A DNA stretch of 64,000 nt from Bog-756 sp963713625 (GCA_963713625.1 CAVQMN010000009.1:128905-192904), one strand, 5' to 3'. Shown: positions 51,592 to 60,761, counted from the stretch's first letter. The notes: generated from the sequence alone by a model not told the origin. Numbers and translations: made by a program.

Positions 51592-52425
51592 TCATGATCG
51601 GGCGACGCGATATCGGCGGGTGGCGAGGGGGATGAAGACCGCGAGAAGGACCACGGACCAGACGAGCGTGGCGGCAATGGGATGCTGGAGGGCCCACGTG
51701 CTGTCGTGCGCGACGACGTCGGGATTGCCGAACAATTGCCGACAGGCGGCGACCAGACAGCTGATGGGATTCCAGTCGGCGATGTCACGCAACCAGGTCG
51801 GCATGCCGTCGGTGGGAACGAAGGCGTTGGAAACCATGGCGATGGGAAAGCTGAGCGGGACCAACGCGTCGGCCGTGGTGGGGTTGCGGACGAGAAGTCC
51901 GAGGTAGACCCCGAGCCAGCTGAAGGCGTAGCGCATGAGCAGCAGGAGCCCGAAAGCCGCCACGGCATCGGCCGCGCCATTATCGATCCGCCAGCCCACG
52001 GCAAGACCGCAAACAGTCAGCACGGTCAAGTTCAACACACCCGTGAACACGCCGGCACCGGTGCGCCCGAACGGAACGGCCGATCGTGAGATGGCCATCG
52101 AACGGAACCGGTCCATTACCCCTCGAGCGTGATCGTCCGCCATGGCCAAGGCGGTGATTCCGATGGCGGTGACCTGGCTGAAGGCGAAGAGGCCGGGAAT
52201 GAGGTACTCGCGATAGTTCCCGCCCGGCGCGGCAATGGCGCTGCCGAAGATGTAGCCGAACAAGATGACCATCACGGCAGGAAAGATCAACTCTGCGGCC
52301 AGCTCCGTGGGCGTGTAGCGCAGCTGGGCCAAATCCCGTCGAACGATCGTCCACCCGTCGAGGAGCGCCAGGCGGAAGCCGTCCCGACGCGGCCCGGCCT
52401 CGACGGTGGTCGTGGTGCTGGTCAT
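51592..52425 (-). CDS. ABC-2 type transport permease (DrrB-like)
   Basis: A 277-residue membrane subunit of an exporter with about six helices. PTELAAELIFPAVMVILFGYIFGSAI and the C-terminal GMPTWLRDIADWNPISCLVAACRQLFGNP are diagnostic for the daunorubicin-resistance DrrB family. It starts with ATG 52425 overlapping the ATPase stop as ATGA. With the upstream ATPase it should pump a drug-like or lipid molecule out of the cell. Confidence 0.93.
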   Translation of the reverse strand: MTSTTTTVEAGPRRDGFRLALLDGWTIVRRDLAQLRYTPTELAAELIFPAVMVILFGYIFGSAIAAPGGNYREYLIPGLFAFSQVTAIGITALAMADDHARGVMDRFRSMAISRSAVPFGRTGAGVFTGVLNLTVLTVCGLAVGWRIDNGAADAVAAFGLLLLMRYAFSWLGVYLGLLVRNPTTADALVPLSFPIAMVSNAFVPTDGMPTWLRDIADWNPISCLVAACRQLFGNPDVVAHDSTWALQHPIAATLVWSVVLLAVFIPLATRRYRVARS

Positions 52426-53393
52426 GTTACGACCTCGAGTTGGGCGTCGGACGTGGTCTGATGACCGGTGAGGCGGAGAAAGACATCGTCCAAGGTGGAG
52501 CGGCGGAGGGTCACGTCCTCCACCCGGAGATGGGCCCGCACCAACTCGGTGACGGCGGCGGCCAAGTCGGAGAAGCCGTCGACGATGGGCACGCTCACCT
52601 GGCGGCGCACCTCGTCGATGTAGGGCGACTGGTTCAAGGCCCGCCCGAGGGCGGCGCCGGCCACGGAGAGATCGGAGGGATCGTAGAGGACGACTTCGAG
52701 GTGATCAGTGCCCACGTCCCGCTTGAGTTGGTCGGGGGTGCCTTCGGCGATGACCCGGCCGCCGTCGATGACGGCCACGCGCTGGGCGAGATGGTCGGCC
52801 TCGTCGAGGTACTGGGTGGTGAGGAGCACACTCGTCCCGGTGGCGGTCAGTTCCCGGACCGCCTCCCAGACTTCATTGCGACCCCTGGGATCAAGCCCCG
52901 TCGTCGGCTCGTCCAGAAGAAGCAGTCGTGGCGAAACGATCAGGCTGGCGGCCAGATCGAGGCGACGTCGCATCCCACCCGAGTAGGTGGACACCAGGCG
53001 ATGGCCCACCGCGGTGAGGTCGAAGCGCTCCAAAAGTTCGTCGGCTCGCCGTCGGGCGCCGCCCTCCCCCAGATGGCACAGCCGGCCGAACATGACCAGA
53101 TTCAGTCGGGCGGGTAGCCGCTCGTCCAACGCGGCGTTCTGGCCGACCAGGCCGATCCGGCGACGGACCTCGGTGGGTTGGCGGGTGACATCGAAGCCGG
53201 CCACGAGGGCCCGACCGCCATCGGAGTCGGTGAGGGTGGCGAGCACCCGCACCGTCGTGGTCTTGCCACATCCGTTGGGGCCGAGCAGCCCGTAGACCAT
53301 GCCGGCCGGCACCCTCAGGTCGAGGCCGTCGAGCGCCACCGTGGCCCCGAAGTGCTTGGTCAGGCCCTCGGTGAGGACCACGTCATCGGACAT
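52422..53393 (-). CDS. ABC transporter ATPase (DrrA-like)
   Basis: A 323-residue ATPase. Walker A GPNGCGKTT (about residue 37), signature YSGGMRRRLDLA (about 140), Walker B LLLLDEPTTGLDPRGR. The C-terminal 90 residues are the DrrA-type extension (LEVVLYDPSDLSVAGAALG... DVTLRRSTLDDVFLRLTGH). ATG 53393 follows AGGAGGATGAG. It is divergent from a TetR gene across a region with two identical 12-bp boxes. Confidence 0.95.
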   Translation of the reverse strand: MSDDVVLTEGLTKHFGATVALDGLDLRVPAGMVYGLLGPNGCGKTTTVRVLATLTDSDGGRALVAGFDVTRQPTEVRRRIGLVGQNAALDERLPARLNLVMFGRLCHLGEGGARRRADELLERFDLTAVGHRLVSTYSGGMRRRLDLAASLIVSPRLLLLDEPTTGLDPRGRNEVWEAVRELTATGTSVLLTTQYLDEADHLAQRVAVIDGGRVIAEGTPDQLKRDVGTDHLEVVLYDPSDLSVAGAALGRALNQSPYIDEVRRQVSVPIVDGFSDLAAAVTELVRAHLRVEDVTLRRSTLDDVFLRLTGHQTTSDAQLEVVT

Positions 53394-53413
53394 CTCATCC
53401 TCCTCTTCTTCGT

Positions 53414-53467
53414 ACGGTGTTCGCAGTACACTGGAGCTACTGTACACTACTGAGAACGGTGTTCGCA
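53414..53467. promoter_or_regulatory. Two 12-bp direct repeats in exporter/TetR divergent region
   Basis: acggtgttcgca occurs at 53414-53425 and 53456-53467, exactly 42 bp apart (about four helical turns), with an imperfect dyad agtacactggagctactgtacact between. Such spacing places two protein dimers on one face of the DNA. The divergent TetR protein is the obvious candidate. Confidence 0.65.
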
Positions 53468-53505
53468 TAAGCGGGGGACGTTCGCACCAGGCGAAGGAGA
53501 AGCAG

Positions 53506-54264
53506 TTGCCCAAGGGCGGGACAGAAGGAAGTTCAGATGAGCACACGGTGATCTGGGCTCGTCCGGAGCGGGCGGCGAAGGGACCTGCGCCGTCGCGTAG
53601 CCGGAGCCAGATCGCGGCGGTAGCCGTGGCACTGGCCGACGGGGAGGGCCTGGAGGCGGTATCGATGCGACGGGTCGCCATGGTGCTCGGGATCGGTGCG
53701 GCCTCGCTCTACCGCTACATCGAGAGCAAGGACGAACTCTACGACCTGATGGTCGACTACAGCACCGGCGAAGGCGGTCCTCCGCCGGCCCTCACCGGCG
53801 ACTGGCGCGCAGATCTGAGCGGCCTGGCCCACCGGACGCGCCAGTTGATCCACCGCCATCCGTGGATGGCCAGCCTCACCGCAGGGCGGCCAACGTTCGG
53901 ACCGAACTCTCTGGCCTGGGCCGAGCACAGCCTCGCCGCCATCGACGGCCTCGGCCTCAGCATCGACGAGATGTTCATGACCGGGGAGATCCTCCAGGCC
54001 TTCGTCCGGGGTTATGTCATTGGAGAGCTGTCGGAGGAACAGGCACTCCGGCGGGCCGGCCTCACCAGGGACCAATGGATGGATGCGCTCGGCCCCTACA
54101 TGATGTCGGTGATGGAACGAGGCGAGCACCCGCTGCTCGCCCGGGTCATGATCGACGCCGACACCCCGCACGCCGAGGACCATAACGACCTGGTGTTCGC
54201 GGCGGGACTCGAACGGATCCTCGACGGCCTCGTTCCGGCCATCCACCGAGGTGAACCGGTATGA
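53506..54264 (+). CDS. TetR-family regulator of the DrrAB-like exporter
   Basis: A 252-residue repressor from TTG 53506 (with AAGGAG upstream); GTG 53548 is an alternative. The HTH is RSRSQIAAVAVALADGEGLEAVSMRRVAMVLGIGAASLYRYIESKDELYDL and the C-terminal domain is of the TetR_C (TetR/tetracycline class B-like) type (SLTAGRPTFGPNSLAWAEHSLAAIDGLGLSIDEMF). It probably controls the divergent exporter and itself through the two 12-bp boxes. Confidence 0.85.
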   Translation: MPKGGTEGSSDEHTVIWARPERAAKGPAPSRSRSQIAAVAVALADGEGLEAVSMRRVAMVLGIGAASLYRYIESKDELYDLMVDYSTGEGGPPPALTGDWRADLSGLAHRTRQLIHRHPWMASLTAGRPTFGPNSLAWAEHSLAAIDGLGLSIDEMFMTGEILQAFVRGYVIGELSEEQALRRAGLTRDQWMDALGPYMMSVMERGEHPLLARVMIDADTPHAEDHNDLVFAAGLERILDGLVPAIHRGEPV

Positions 54265-54326
54265 CCAGCCACCGATTCCACCGGGTGGCCACCCGGAGTT
54301 CGGTCGATCCCGGCCCCCGGGAGGCC

Positions 54327-54782
54327 TTACCCCTCCGTTTGCGTACCGTCGAGGAGTTCAGCGAGCGCCACCGCCTCCGACGGTGTCAAACCACCGTCGA
54401 CGGCGACGAAGCCGGTGGGCTTCATGACGATGACGACACGGACGTCAGCGTCGAACACCGGAACGACGAAGCCGTACCGTTCCTGGAGGGAGCGGTAGAA
54501 GACGGCATCGGGATCGGGGTCCATGGACTCGACCTGCCCGCGTACCTCGAGGGTCCGGTACGGGTTGTCAGGATCCTGAAGGTGGAATGACACACGGCCG
54601 TCCCGAAGGAGATTGCGGTACTTCTGGCGGGTGCTGGTGTGGGAGAAGCGGACCCTCGTTCCGTCCCAGGCAAACCACATCACGCTGCTCTGGGGGCTGC
54701 CGTCCGGTCGCAGTGTGGCCAGATGGGCGAACAACGGTCTTTCGACAAGGTCGCGGTGGCTCTCGGGCAGTTCGGTGGTCAT
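54327..54782 (-). CDS. PPOX-class F420-dependent flavoprotein
   Basis: A 151-residue split-barrel protein. ERPLFAHLATLRPDGSPQSSVMWFAWDGTRVRFSHTSTRQKYRNLLRDGRVSFHLQDPDNPYRTLEVRG is the flavin/F420-binding pattern of the pyridoxamine-phosphate-oxidase-like actinobacterial family. Such enzymes reduce quinones or other hydrophobic substrates with reduced F420. It is one of two similar genes within 1.5 kb. Confidence 0.9.
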   Translation of the reverse strand: MTTELPESHRDLVERPLFAHLATLRPDGSPQSSVMWFAWDGTRVRFSHTSTRQKYRNLLRDGRVSFHLQDPDNPYRTLEVRGQVESMDPDPDAVFYRSLQERYGFVVPVFDADVRVVIVMKPTGFVAVDGGLTPSEAVALAELLDGTQTEG

Positions 54783-54935
54783 GATGTTCTCCTTCGGGTC
54801 CTGGTCCGTCGGCTCGGAACCGACGGGAGCGGCAGCCTGGGGACGCTTTTGTCCGCCAGCCAGCCAACGCCGGGTGCGGCGGATCCTCCTGATGCCGAGA
54901 TGCGGGTTCGGGGCACGACGCCGATCATCGAGGCG

Positions 54936-55364
54936 TCAGACGTGCGAATCCTCGGGCGAGCGTTCGACGAACCACTGGGCGATACCCGGCATCTGTTCCT
55001 CGAAGTCCCCGGGAACGGACACATTGAGTATTCCGGCCCGCTCCGAGCTGCGGTTCTCGAAGTCGTGGGGCACATTCCCCGGCACCAACACGAACGAACC
55101 GGCACCCGCCTCGGTCCAGTCGGTGCCGACCTGGACCCACACCGTGCCGGCGAGCACATAGAAGACGTCGTCCTCCTGATGCGTATGCGTACCGGGTCCC
55201 TTCGTGCGCGGGTCGAGCCACCATTCCGAGATCGAATATCTCTGCCTGGTCTCCGCACCGTCGGCCTTGAAGACGGCCGAAAGACGACCCATCGGATACA
55301 CCCGCCCTTGTCCGGGCCCGAGGACGACCGGCTGCCGGCTGGCTGTGTTGACGTCGTCGGCCAT
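54936..55364 (-). CDS. Cupin-domain protein
   Basis: A 142-residue single cupin. GTHTHQEDDVFYVLAGTVWVQVG (GxHxHxxxxxxYVLxG motif, about residues 58-80) holds the metal ligands His-His-Glu/Asp type, and the second motif is VPGNVPHDFEN. It may be a small-molecule isomerase, dioxygenase or binding protein. Spacing of about 90 and 153 bp to the PPOX genes on either side, same strand, makes an operon possible but not certain. Confidence 0.88.
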   Translation of the reverse strand: MADDVNTASRQPVVLGPGQGRVYPMGRLSAVFKADGAETRQRYSISEWWLDPRTKGPGTHTHQEDDVFYVLAGTVWVQVGTDWTEAGAGSFVLVPGNVPHDFENRSSERAGILNVSVPGDFEEQMPGIAQWFVERSPEDSHV

Positions 55365-55452
55365 CGGTCCTCCCCTCAGCCGTCGGTTCGTCGACCGGCA
55401 ACGCGGCCGACGAGGCCGACGCCACGGCCCACGAAGAGCACCGGTGCCAACC

Positions 55453-55872
55453 TCATGTCGCCAGACCCCAGGGACCGGTACCGGAGACCTTCCGAGGTGA
55501 GATTCGGGTCACGAACCCTTCTGGCCAATCGTCTCCGGGTGGCGGGAACCGCCCATCGGTGATGCGGCGGAGCAGAGGGACGGCTCCGCCTTCCTCGACG
55601 CGGGCGATACCCTGGATCACCACGTAGGGACTGAACCCTTCGAAATCGATGTCCGACTCCACGGACAAGGTCACCCGCGGATCCCTCCGGATGTTTCGAA
55701 GTTTGACGTGATCGGCAAGATGGCCGGCGACGATCTCGTCCCCGTCCCAGCCAACGTAGACGCAGGTCACCTGCGGAGTGCCGTCAGGGTTGATGGTGGC
55801 CAGATGGACGAGACGCCCAGCGGCCACGGCCGCCCGGGTGACCTCGTCGAGTCGGATGGTGTCGTCAGCCAA
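55453..55872 (-). CDS. PPOX-class F420-type flavoprotein, second copy
   Basis: A protein of about 139 residues with the LVHLATINPDGTPQVTCVYVGWDGDEIVAGHLADHVKLRNIRRDPRVTLSVE pattern of the same split-barrel family. The best-supported start is TTG 55872, just behind AGGAGGGG; GTG 55932 would add 20 residues. It resembles the gene at 54327 in fold, and may use F420 or FMN. Confidence 0.85.
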   Translation of the reverse strand: MADDTIRLDEVTRAAVAAGRLVHLATINPDGTPQVTCVYVGWDGDEIVAGHLADHVKLRNIRRDPRVTLSVESDIDFEGFSPYVVIQGIARVEEGGAVPLLRRITDGRFPPPGDDWPEGFVTRISPRKVSGTGPWGLAT

Positions 55873-56140
55873 AACCCCTCCTTTTCCGGGCCTTGAACTT
55901 ACCGGTCCGATGGTGGCGAACAACCACGTCACTGGATCCCGGTACGGTCACTGGCCGGGCCGGCCGCTCGGTTTGGGGGTTGACCTGGGGCGATCCCGCC
56001 CCATTCCTACCGGTACGGACCTCCGAGCTGCGGGCACCGGATGGCCCCCGCACGATTGCCAATTCGCATGTATCAAAATCCGATCCACGGGGTACACCGC
56101 CCACACCGGTCACATTCGACCCCGAGCCGGGTCGGGCGAC

Positions 56141-56686
56141 TCAGGCGGAGCGGCCGGCAAAGTACAGAAACTTGCTCTGCGCGTCGGCGTCGGCCGGGCA
56201 ATCGAGGGGCGGACCGAAGCCGCCCGGACGGCGCATGGCTTCGCCGAACCCGGCAATTACCCCGGCACAATGCTCAACGGCGTCCGGGTCCAGTGACTCG
56301 GGCTGACCAGTAGCCCGGGCCAGGTCCCAGGTATGCACCACGGTGTCCGAACAGGCCAAGCCGCCGACCAGTTCACCGAAGCGCGTCGGTCCGGCGAACG
56401 CCTGCACTTCAGTGTCGGCCCTGGCCGGGTCGCACACGGCATCGAGGAGCTCTGCGCTGGCTCGGGCCCACTGGGCCAGCAGGTCACCGTCGGGGTCGGC
56501 TGGGGTCACGGAGCTTCCCAGCAGTCCCAGTACACGTCGTTGGGTATCGACGACGTGGGCGACCAAGTCCCGCACCGTCCATTCCTCACACGGCGTGGGC
56601 AGCGTCCATTGGTCAGGTCCCACCCCTTGCAACCGCTCAGTGAAGCCGCTGGAGACCCGGGCGTAGCGATCGGCATCCTCTGACAT
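56141..56686 (-). CDS. TIGR03086/DinB-like (mycothiol maleylpyruvate isomerase N-terminal type) protein
   Basis: A 181-residue four-helix-bundle protein. ERLQGVGPDQWTLPTPCEEWTVRDLVAHVVDTQRRV (residues 16-51) and GLACSDTVVHTWDLARATGQ are the family signatures, with histidines His44 and His~136 as candidate metal ligands. These proteins often use mycothiol as cofactor in actinobacteria. ATG 56686 lies next to the conserved region. It is divergent from rph by about 320 bp. Confidence 0.88.
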   Translation of the reverse strand: MSEDADRYARVSSGFTERLQGVGPDQWTLPTPCEEWTVRDLVAHVVDTQRRVLGLLGSSVTPADPDGDLLAQWARASAELLDAVCDPARADTEVQAFAGPTRFGELVGGLACSDTVVHTWDLARATGQPESLDPDAVEHCAGVIAGFGEAMRRPGGFGPPLDCPADADAQSKFLYFAGRSA

Positions 56687-56880
56687 GGTTCGCACAGTAG
56701 CTGCGCAACGAAAGAGACGAGCGGCACACCACTCCTCCGGGCCAGGAGGAGGCGACCTCTGCCTCTGATGGTGAGAAGGCCTGCAGGATGATGGGAACAA
56801 GCCCCCGGATGACGATTCCACGCCCTCCGGATACGAGGTGCCGGTCCGACCTCCGCCACCACCAACCTACACCCGGGTGG

Positions 56881-56899
56881 GGGGCTTGCGGCAAGGACC
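56881..56899 (+). promoter_or_regulatory. Rifamycin-associated element (RAE) before rph
   Basis: ggggcttgcggcaaggacc matches the 19-bp rifamycin-associated element, as I recall it (GGGGCTTGCGGCAAGGCCC), at 18 of 19 positions; the core CTTGC-G-GCAAG is a perfect palindrome. The element precedes rifamycin-inactivation genes in many actinomycetes and mediates their rifampin induction. Here it is 106 bp before the rph start. Confidence 0.85.
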
Positions 56900-57004
56900 G
56901 GAGCCGTGGTGACAATGCAGGTCACCGCCGGTTCGGCCACGGTGGGCACCATCGACAACAAGTCACGAGCCAGACCCGGGCGGGTCTGGGAAGGAGGATG
57001 GACG

Positions 57005-59605
57005 GTGGGCAGCTACGTGCTCGGTTTCGACGGGATCGGCCGACGTCAGGTCGGGGACGTCGGCGGCAAGGGGGCGAACCTCGGTGAGCTCTCGCGGATT
57101 GAAGGTCTCCTGGTGCCGGCTGGCTTCTGCGTGACCACGGATGCGTTCCGTCGGATCATGACGGAGGCGCCGTCGATCGACGAGCGGCTCGAACAGCTGG
57201 GACGCGTGAGCCCGGATGACCAGACGTCGATCCGCAGCCTCAGCGCCGACATCCGACACAGCATCGAGGGGGTCACCATCCCCGATGACATGGCGGGGGC
57301 GATCACCCACGCGGTGGATGGGCTCGGCGATGGCGCTTCCTACGCCATCCGATCGAGCGCGACGGCGGAGGACCTGCCCACCGCATCCTTCGCCGGCCAG
57401 CAGGACACCTACCTGAACGTCATCGGGTCGGCGGCGATCCTCGAGGACATCGCCCGGTGTTGGGCTTCCCTGTTCACCGAGCGGGCCGTGGCCTACCGGC
57501 TCCAGAACGGCATCGACCACCGGCTGGTCCAGATGGCCGTGGTCGTCCAGCTGATGGTCGTCCCCCGGGCCGCGGGCGTCCTGTTCACGGCGGACCCAGT
57601 CACGTCCAACCGGAACGTCGTCTCCGTGGAGGCTGCTGTCGGCCTCGGCGAGGCTCTGGTCTCCGGTCGGGTGACACCGGACGTCTACCAGGTGCGCAAC
57701 GGTGAGATCACCTCCAAGTCAGTCGCCACCAAGGCGTTCGCCGTCTACGCCTCACCGGCCGGTGGGACCGAAGACGTGGCGATCGACTCGGACCGTCAGC
57801 ACCAGCCGGCGTTGACGGATGCCCACGTCCTGGCGCTGGTGGGCCTCGGCCGGCGGATAGAAGCGCATTTCGGATGTCCACAGGACATCGAATGGTGCCT
57901 GGTCGATGAAGAATTCCATATCGTCCAGAGCCGGCCGATCACCACACTGTTCCCCATTCCCGTCACGGACGACGGAGGGAATCATGTCTTCGTCTCCGTC
58001 GGTCATGGCCAGATGATGACCGACGCCATGAGGCCCCTCGGGATCTCCATGTGGCAGCTGACAGCACGCCCGCGGATGTACGAGGCCGGCGGGAGGCTGT
58101 TCGTCGACGTCACCCAGCCCCTGGCGTCCCCAGCCGGCCGTGCCGGCCTCCTGGAGGTCATGGGAAGGAGCGATCCACTGACCAGGGACGCGCTGGAGAC
58201 CGTCCTGCAACGCAACGACTTCATCCCTGTTATCCCGGATGAGAGTCAGGCCAGTGCGCCGACGGGCAGCGCCCCTGCCCCTCTCGAGACCGATCCAGCC
58301 ATCGTCACCGAGCTGATGGCGGGCACGCAGGCATCCCTCGCCACGCTCCAGCGTGAGATCGGTGCCAAGTCCGGTCCGGCCCTGATCGACTTCATTCGAG
58401 ATGACATCCAGGAGCTGAAGCGGATCCTCTTCGATCCGCATAGCCATCAGGTGTTCATGTCAGCCATGGAGGCCACGTGGTGGCTCAACGAGCACCTGGG
58501 GGCGTGGCTGGGAGAGACGAGTGCGGCCGACACACTCACGCAGTCGGTCCCCGACAACGTGACCTCGGAGATGGGCTTGGCGCTCCTGGACGTCGCCGAT
58601 GTCATCCGGCCGCATCCCGAGGTGGTTGCCTTTCTGCGTCACGTCGACGGGAACGAGGACTTCCTGGATGGACTGGCCGGACTCCGGGGAGGCGGGGAAG
58701 CGCGGGACGCCATCCTGGCTTTCCTCGACAGATACGGGATGCGCTGTATCGGCGAGATCGACATCACGAGGCCGCGTTGGACCGAACGCCCCGCCGCGCT
58801 CGTGCCCATGATCCTCGGCAACGTCAAGAACTTCCCGCCGGGGGCCGGAGCGCGCCGGTTCGAGCAGGGGATACAGGAGGCGCGGAGGAAGGAACGGGAC
58901 GTGCTGGAGCGGGTCCGGGCCTTGCCGGACGGAGAAGAGAAGGCCGACGAGACCAAGCAGAAGATCGACCGGGTGCGGACCTTCATCGGGTACCGGGAGT
59001 ATCCGAAGTACGGGATGGTGAGCCGCTACTTCATCTACAAACAGGCCCTCCTGGGCGAGGCTGGGCGCCTGGTTTCGGCCCACGTACTTCGTGAACCGGA
59101 GGACATCTTCTACCTCACCTACGCCGAGCTCGGCGATGTCGTACGAACGCATCGGATCGACGAACAGCTCATCGATCGACGCAGGGAAGACTTCGCGTCG
59201 TACCAAGCACTCACACCCCCCCGGGTGTTGACGTCGGACGGCGAGGTCTTCGGAGGGGCGTACCGACGAGATGGTCTTCCGCCGGGCGCTCTGGTCGGCC
59301 TGCCCGTGTCCGCCGGGATCGTCGAAGGGAGGGCTCGCGTCATCACCGATATGGTGGAAGCCGATCTCGAGACCGGGGATATTTTGGTCACCACCTACAC
59401 CGATCCCAGCTGGACGCCGACCTTCGTGGCCATCGCAGGTCTGGTGACCGAGGTGGGGGGCCTGATGACCCACGGCGCGGTGATCGCCCGGGAGTACGGC
59501 GTGCCGGCGGTCGTCGGGGTAGAGCACGCCACGGGCCTCATCCGCAACGGGCAGCGGATCCGGGTCGACGGAACGAACGGTTTTGTCGAGGTCCTGTCTC
59601 CCTAG
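57005..59605 (+). CDS. rph: Rifampin phosphotransferase
   Basis: An 866-residue enzyme that inactivates rifamycins by ATP-dependent phosphorylation. Domain order fits Rph: an N-terminal ATP-grasp domain (VGGKGANLGELSRIEGLLVPAGFCVTTDAF, GASYAIRSSATAEDLPTASFAGQQDTYLNV, PRAAGVLFTADPVTSN) to about residue 320; a middle rifamycin-binding region to about 755, with YREYPKYGMVSRYFIYKQALL; and a C-terminal phosphohistidine domain with GGLMTHGAVIAREYGVPAVVGV, His823 being the phosphocarrier. Length differs by one residue from the classical enzyme. GTG 57005 is preceded by GGAAGGAGGA. Phosphoenolpyruvate synthase is excluded by length and C-terminal layout. Confidence 0.93.
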   Translation: MGSYVLGFDGIGRRQVGDVGGKGANLGELSRIEGLLVPAGFCVTTDAFRRIMTEAPSIDERLEQLGRVSPDDQTSIRSLSADIRHSIEGVTIPDDMAGAITHAVDGLGDGASYAIRSSATAEDLPTASFAGQQDTYLNVIGSAAILEDIARCWASLFTERAVAYRLQNGIDHRLVQMAVVVQLMVVPRAAGVLFTADPVTSNRNVVSVEAAVGLGEALVSGRVTPDVYQVRNGEITSKSVATKAFAVYASPAGGTEDVAIDSDRQHQPALTDAHVLALVGLGRRIEAHFGCPQDIEWCLVDEEFHIVQSRPITTLFPIPVTDDGGNHVFVSVGHGQMMTDAMRPLGISMWQLTARPRMYEAGGRLFVDVTQPLASPAGRAGLLEVMGRSDPLTRDALETVLQRNDFIPVIPDESQASAPTGSAPAPLETDPAIVTELMAGTQASLATLQREIGAKSGPALIDFIRDDIQELKRILFDPHSHQVFMSAMEATWWLNEHLGAWLGETSAADTLTQSVPDNVTSEMGLALLDVADVIRPHPEVVAFLRHVDGNEDFLDGLAGLRGGGEARDAILAFLDRYGMRCIGEIDITRPRWTERPAALVPMILGNVKNFPPGAGARRFEQGIQEARRKERDVLERVRALPDGEEKADETKQKIDRVRTFIGYREYPKYGMVSRYFIYKQALLGEAGRLVSAHVLREPEDIFYLTYAELGDVVRTHRIDEQLIDRRREDFASYQALTPPRVLTSDGEVFGGAYRRDGLPPGALVGLPVSAGIVEGRARVITDMVEADLETGDILVTTYTDPSWTPTFVAIAGLVTEVGGLMTHGAVIAREYGVPAVVGVEHATGLIRNGQRIRVDGTNGFVEVLSP

Positions 59606-59810
59606 GACTCGGATCTCGTCGGACAGCCCGTTGTCCAGCCCGACCTCGACAGGCGCATTCGAGCGCGTGTTTCGCCCCAACCGACGAGAACGGAATCAAC
59701 GGCCCGGCGTCCACTCCGTCGATCGGAGTAACGCCAACCCCTTGACTTTCACCCTCCCGATCGATCTGAACCGATGACAGCCGCCCGGTTCTTCTCGGCC
59801 CGCAGGAGAG

Positions 59811-60074
59811 TCAGGCTGATCCGATCACAGCACCGAACTGGATGGCACCCACCGTCACGCCGGGTGCCTCGGCCCCTTCGGGAGGAGCCGTAGCGCGGGC
59901 CTGCTCTTCGGTCTCGAACACCTCGATCGAGATACCATGCGAGTCATCAATGGCTACGAAGTAGGCGCCCACGAATCCGGGGGCCCCCTTTATCCCTCGA
60001 ATGACCTCCTCATCAAGGCCCCGCTTGGCCTCGGCCAGGTCCGCGATGTTCGCGTGGATCACTCTCGCGTGCAT
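59811..60074 (-). CDS. Small ABM-like (dimeric alpha-beta barrel) protein
   Basis: An 87-residue protein (MHARVIHANIADLAEAKRGLDEEVIRGIKGAPGFVGAYFVAIDDSHGISIEVFETEEQARA) with the strand-helix-strand pattern of antibiotic-biosynthesis monooxygenase-like dimeric barrels. No catalytic residues can be named. ATG 60074 has GGGAG seven bases upstream. It starts the less GC-rich terminal region. Confidence 0.75.
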   Translation of the reverse strand: MHARVIHANIADLAEAKRGLDEEVIRGIKGAPGFVGAYFVAIDDSHGISIEVFETEEQARATAPPEGAEAPGVTVGAIQFGAVIGSA

Positions 60075-60264
60075 GACTGGTCTCCCTCTTCGGCTTGTGT
60101 CTCATCACGCTAACCGCGCCGCCGGGCGCGCCGGCGCCGTCAGTCCACAGCCTCGACGCGGAGGTGAGTGACGATCTTGGAAACCTTCGTAGGCGCCGTC
60201 CCAGTCGGCAAATTGTTCCAGTTTGACCGGTACAAGCCAAAGGCAACCGAACAAAGGAATAGCG

Positions 60265-60294
60265 ATGTCGCCGGAGCCGTTGAACTGGCTATGA
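60265..60294 (+). CDS. Nine-residue leader peptide overlapping DUF427 gene
   Basis: ATG at 60265 is preceded by AAAGGAATAGCG, the best ribosome-binding site in this stretch. It encodes MSPEPLNWL and a TGA at 60292-60294, which overlaps the DUF427 ATG (60291) as ATGA. The DUF427 ATG lacks its own site, so translation may be coupled through this peptide. It could be chance. Confidence 0.35.
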   Translation: MSPEPLNWL

Positions 60295-60656
60295 AGTCAG
60301 GCCACACAATCAGCATCGCTCCAATCGACGCTCATGTGGAAGTCCGACTTGGTGGCCGGCTGCTCGCCGACACCGACCGGGCCATGAAGCTCGATGAGAC
60401 CGGGTTGCCCCCTCGCTACTATGTGCCTCCAGACGACGTGCGGATGGATCTCCTGAGGCCCACGACGTTCCATACCCATTGTCCGTTCAAGGGTGAGGCG
60501 TCGTATTGGTCTCTCGACATCGATGGGGAGACCTATGACGGCGTCGTTTGGAGCTACGAGTCTCCGACGGATCAGGCCACCGAAGTGAAAGGGATGTTGT
60601 CCTTCTACCCGGACCGTACCGAGGTGACAGTCGACGGCCAGCTGCTTCGAGACTGA
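60291..60656 (+). CDS. DUF427 family protein
   Basis: A 121-residue single-domain DUF427 protein. HTISIAPIDAHVEVRLGGRLLADTDRAMKLDETGLPPRYYVPPDDVRMDLL, then HTHCPFKGEASYWSL and VVWSYESPTDQ are the family motifs (Cys, Lys and aromatic cluster). Function is unknown. The ATG at 60291 begins right at the conserved part. A longer in-frame reading back to 60168 is not conserved. Confidence 0.88.
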   Translation: MKSGHTISIAPIDAHVEVRLGGRLLADTDRAMKLDETGLPPRYYVPPDDVRMDLLRPTTFHTHCPFKGEASYWSLDIDGETYDGVVWSYESPTDQATEVKGMLSFYPDRTEVTVDGQLLRD

Positions 60657-60761
60657 CCCAGGTGTCTCGTTCGACCTACGGCACCCCTGCGGTCGGTCGA
60701 GGTCGGGACAACATGACAGGGCTTGTCTGTGTCGTACTCCGCCTCCGATACCAAAGGTGCT

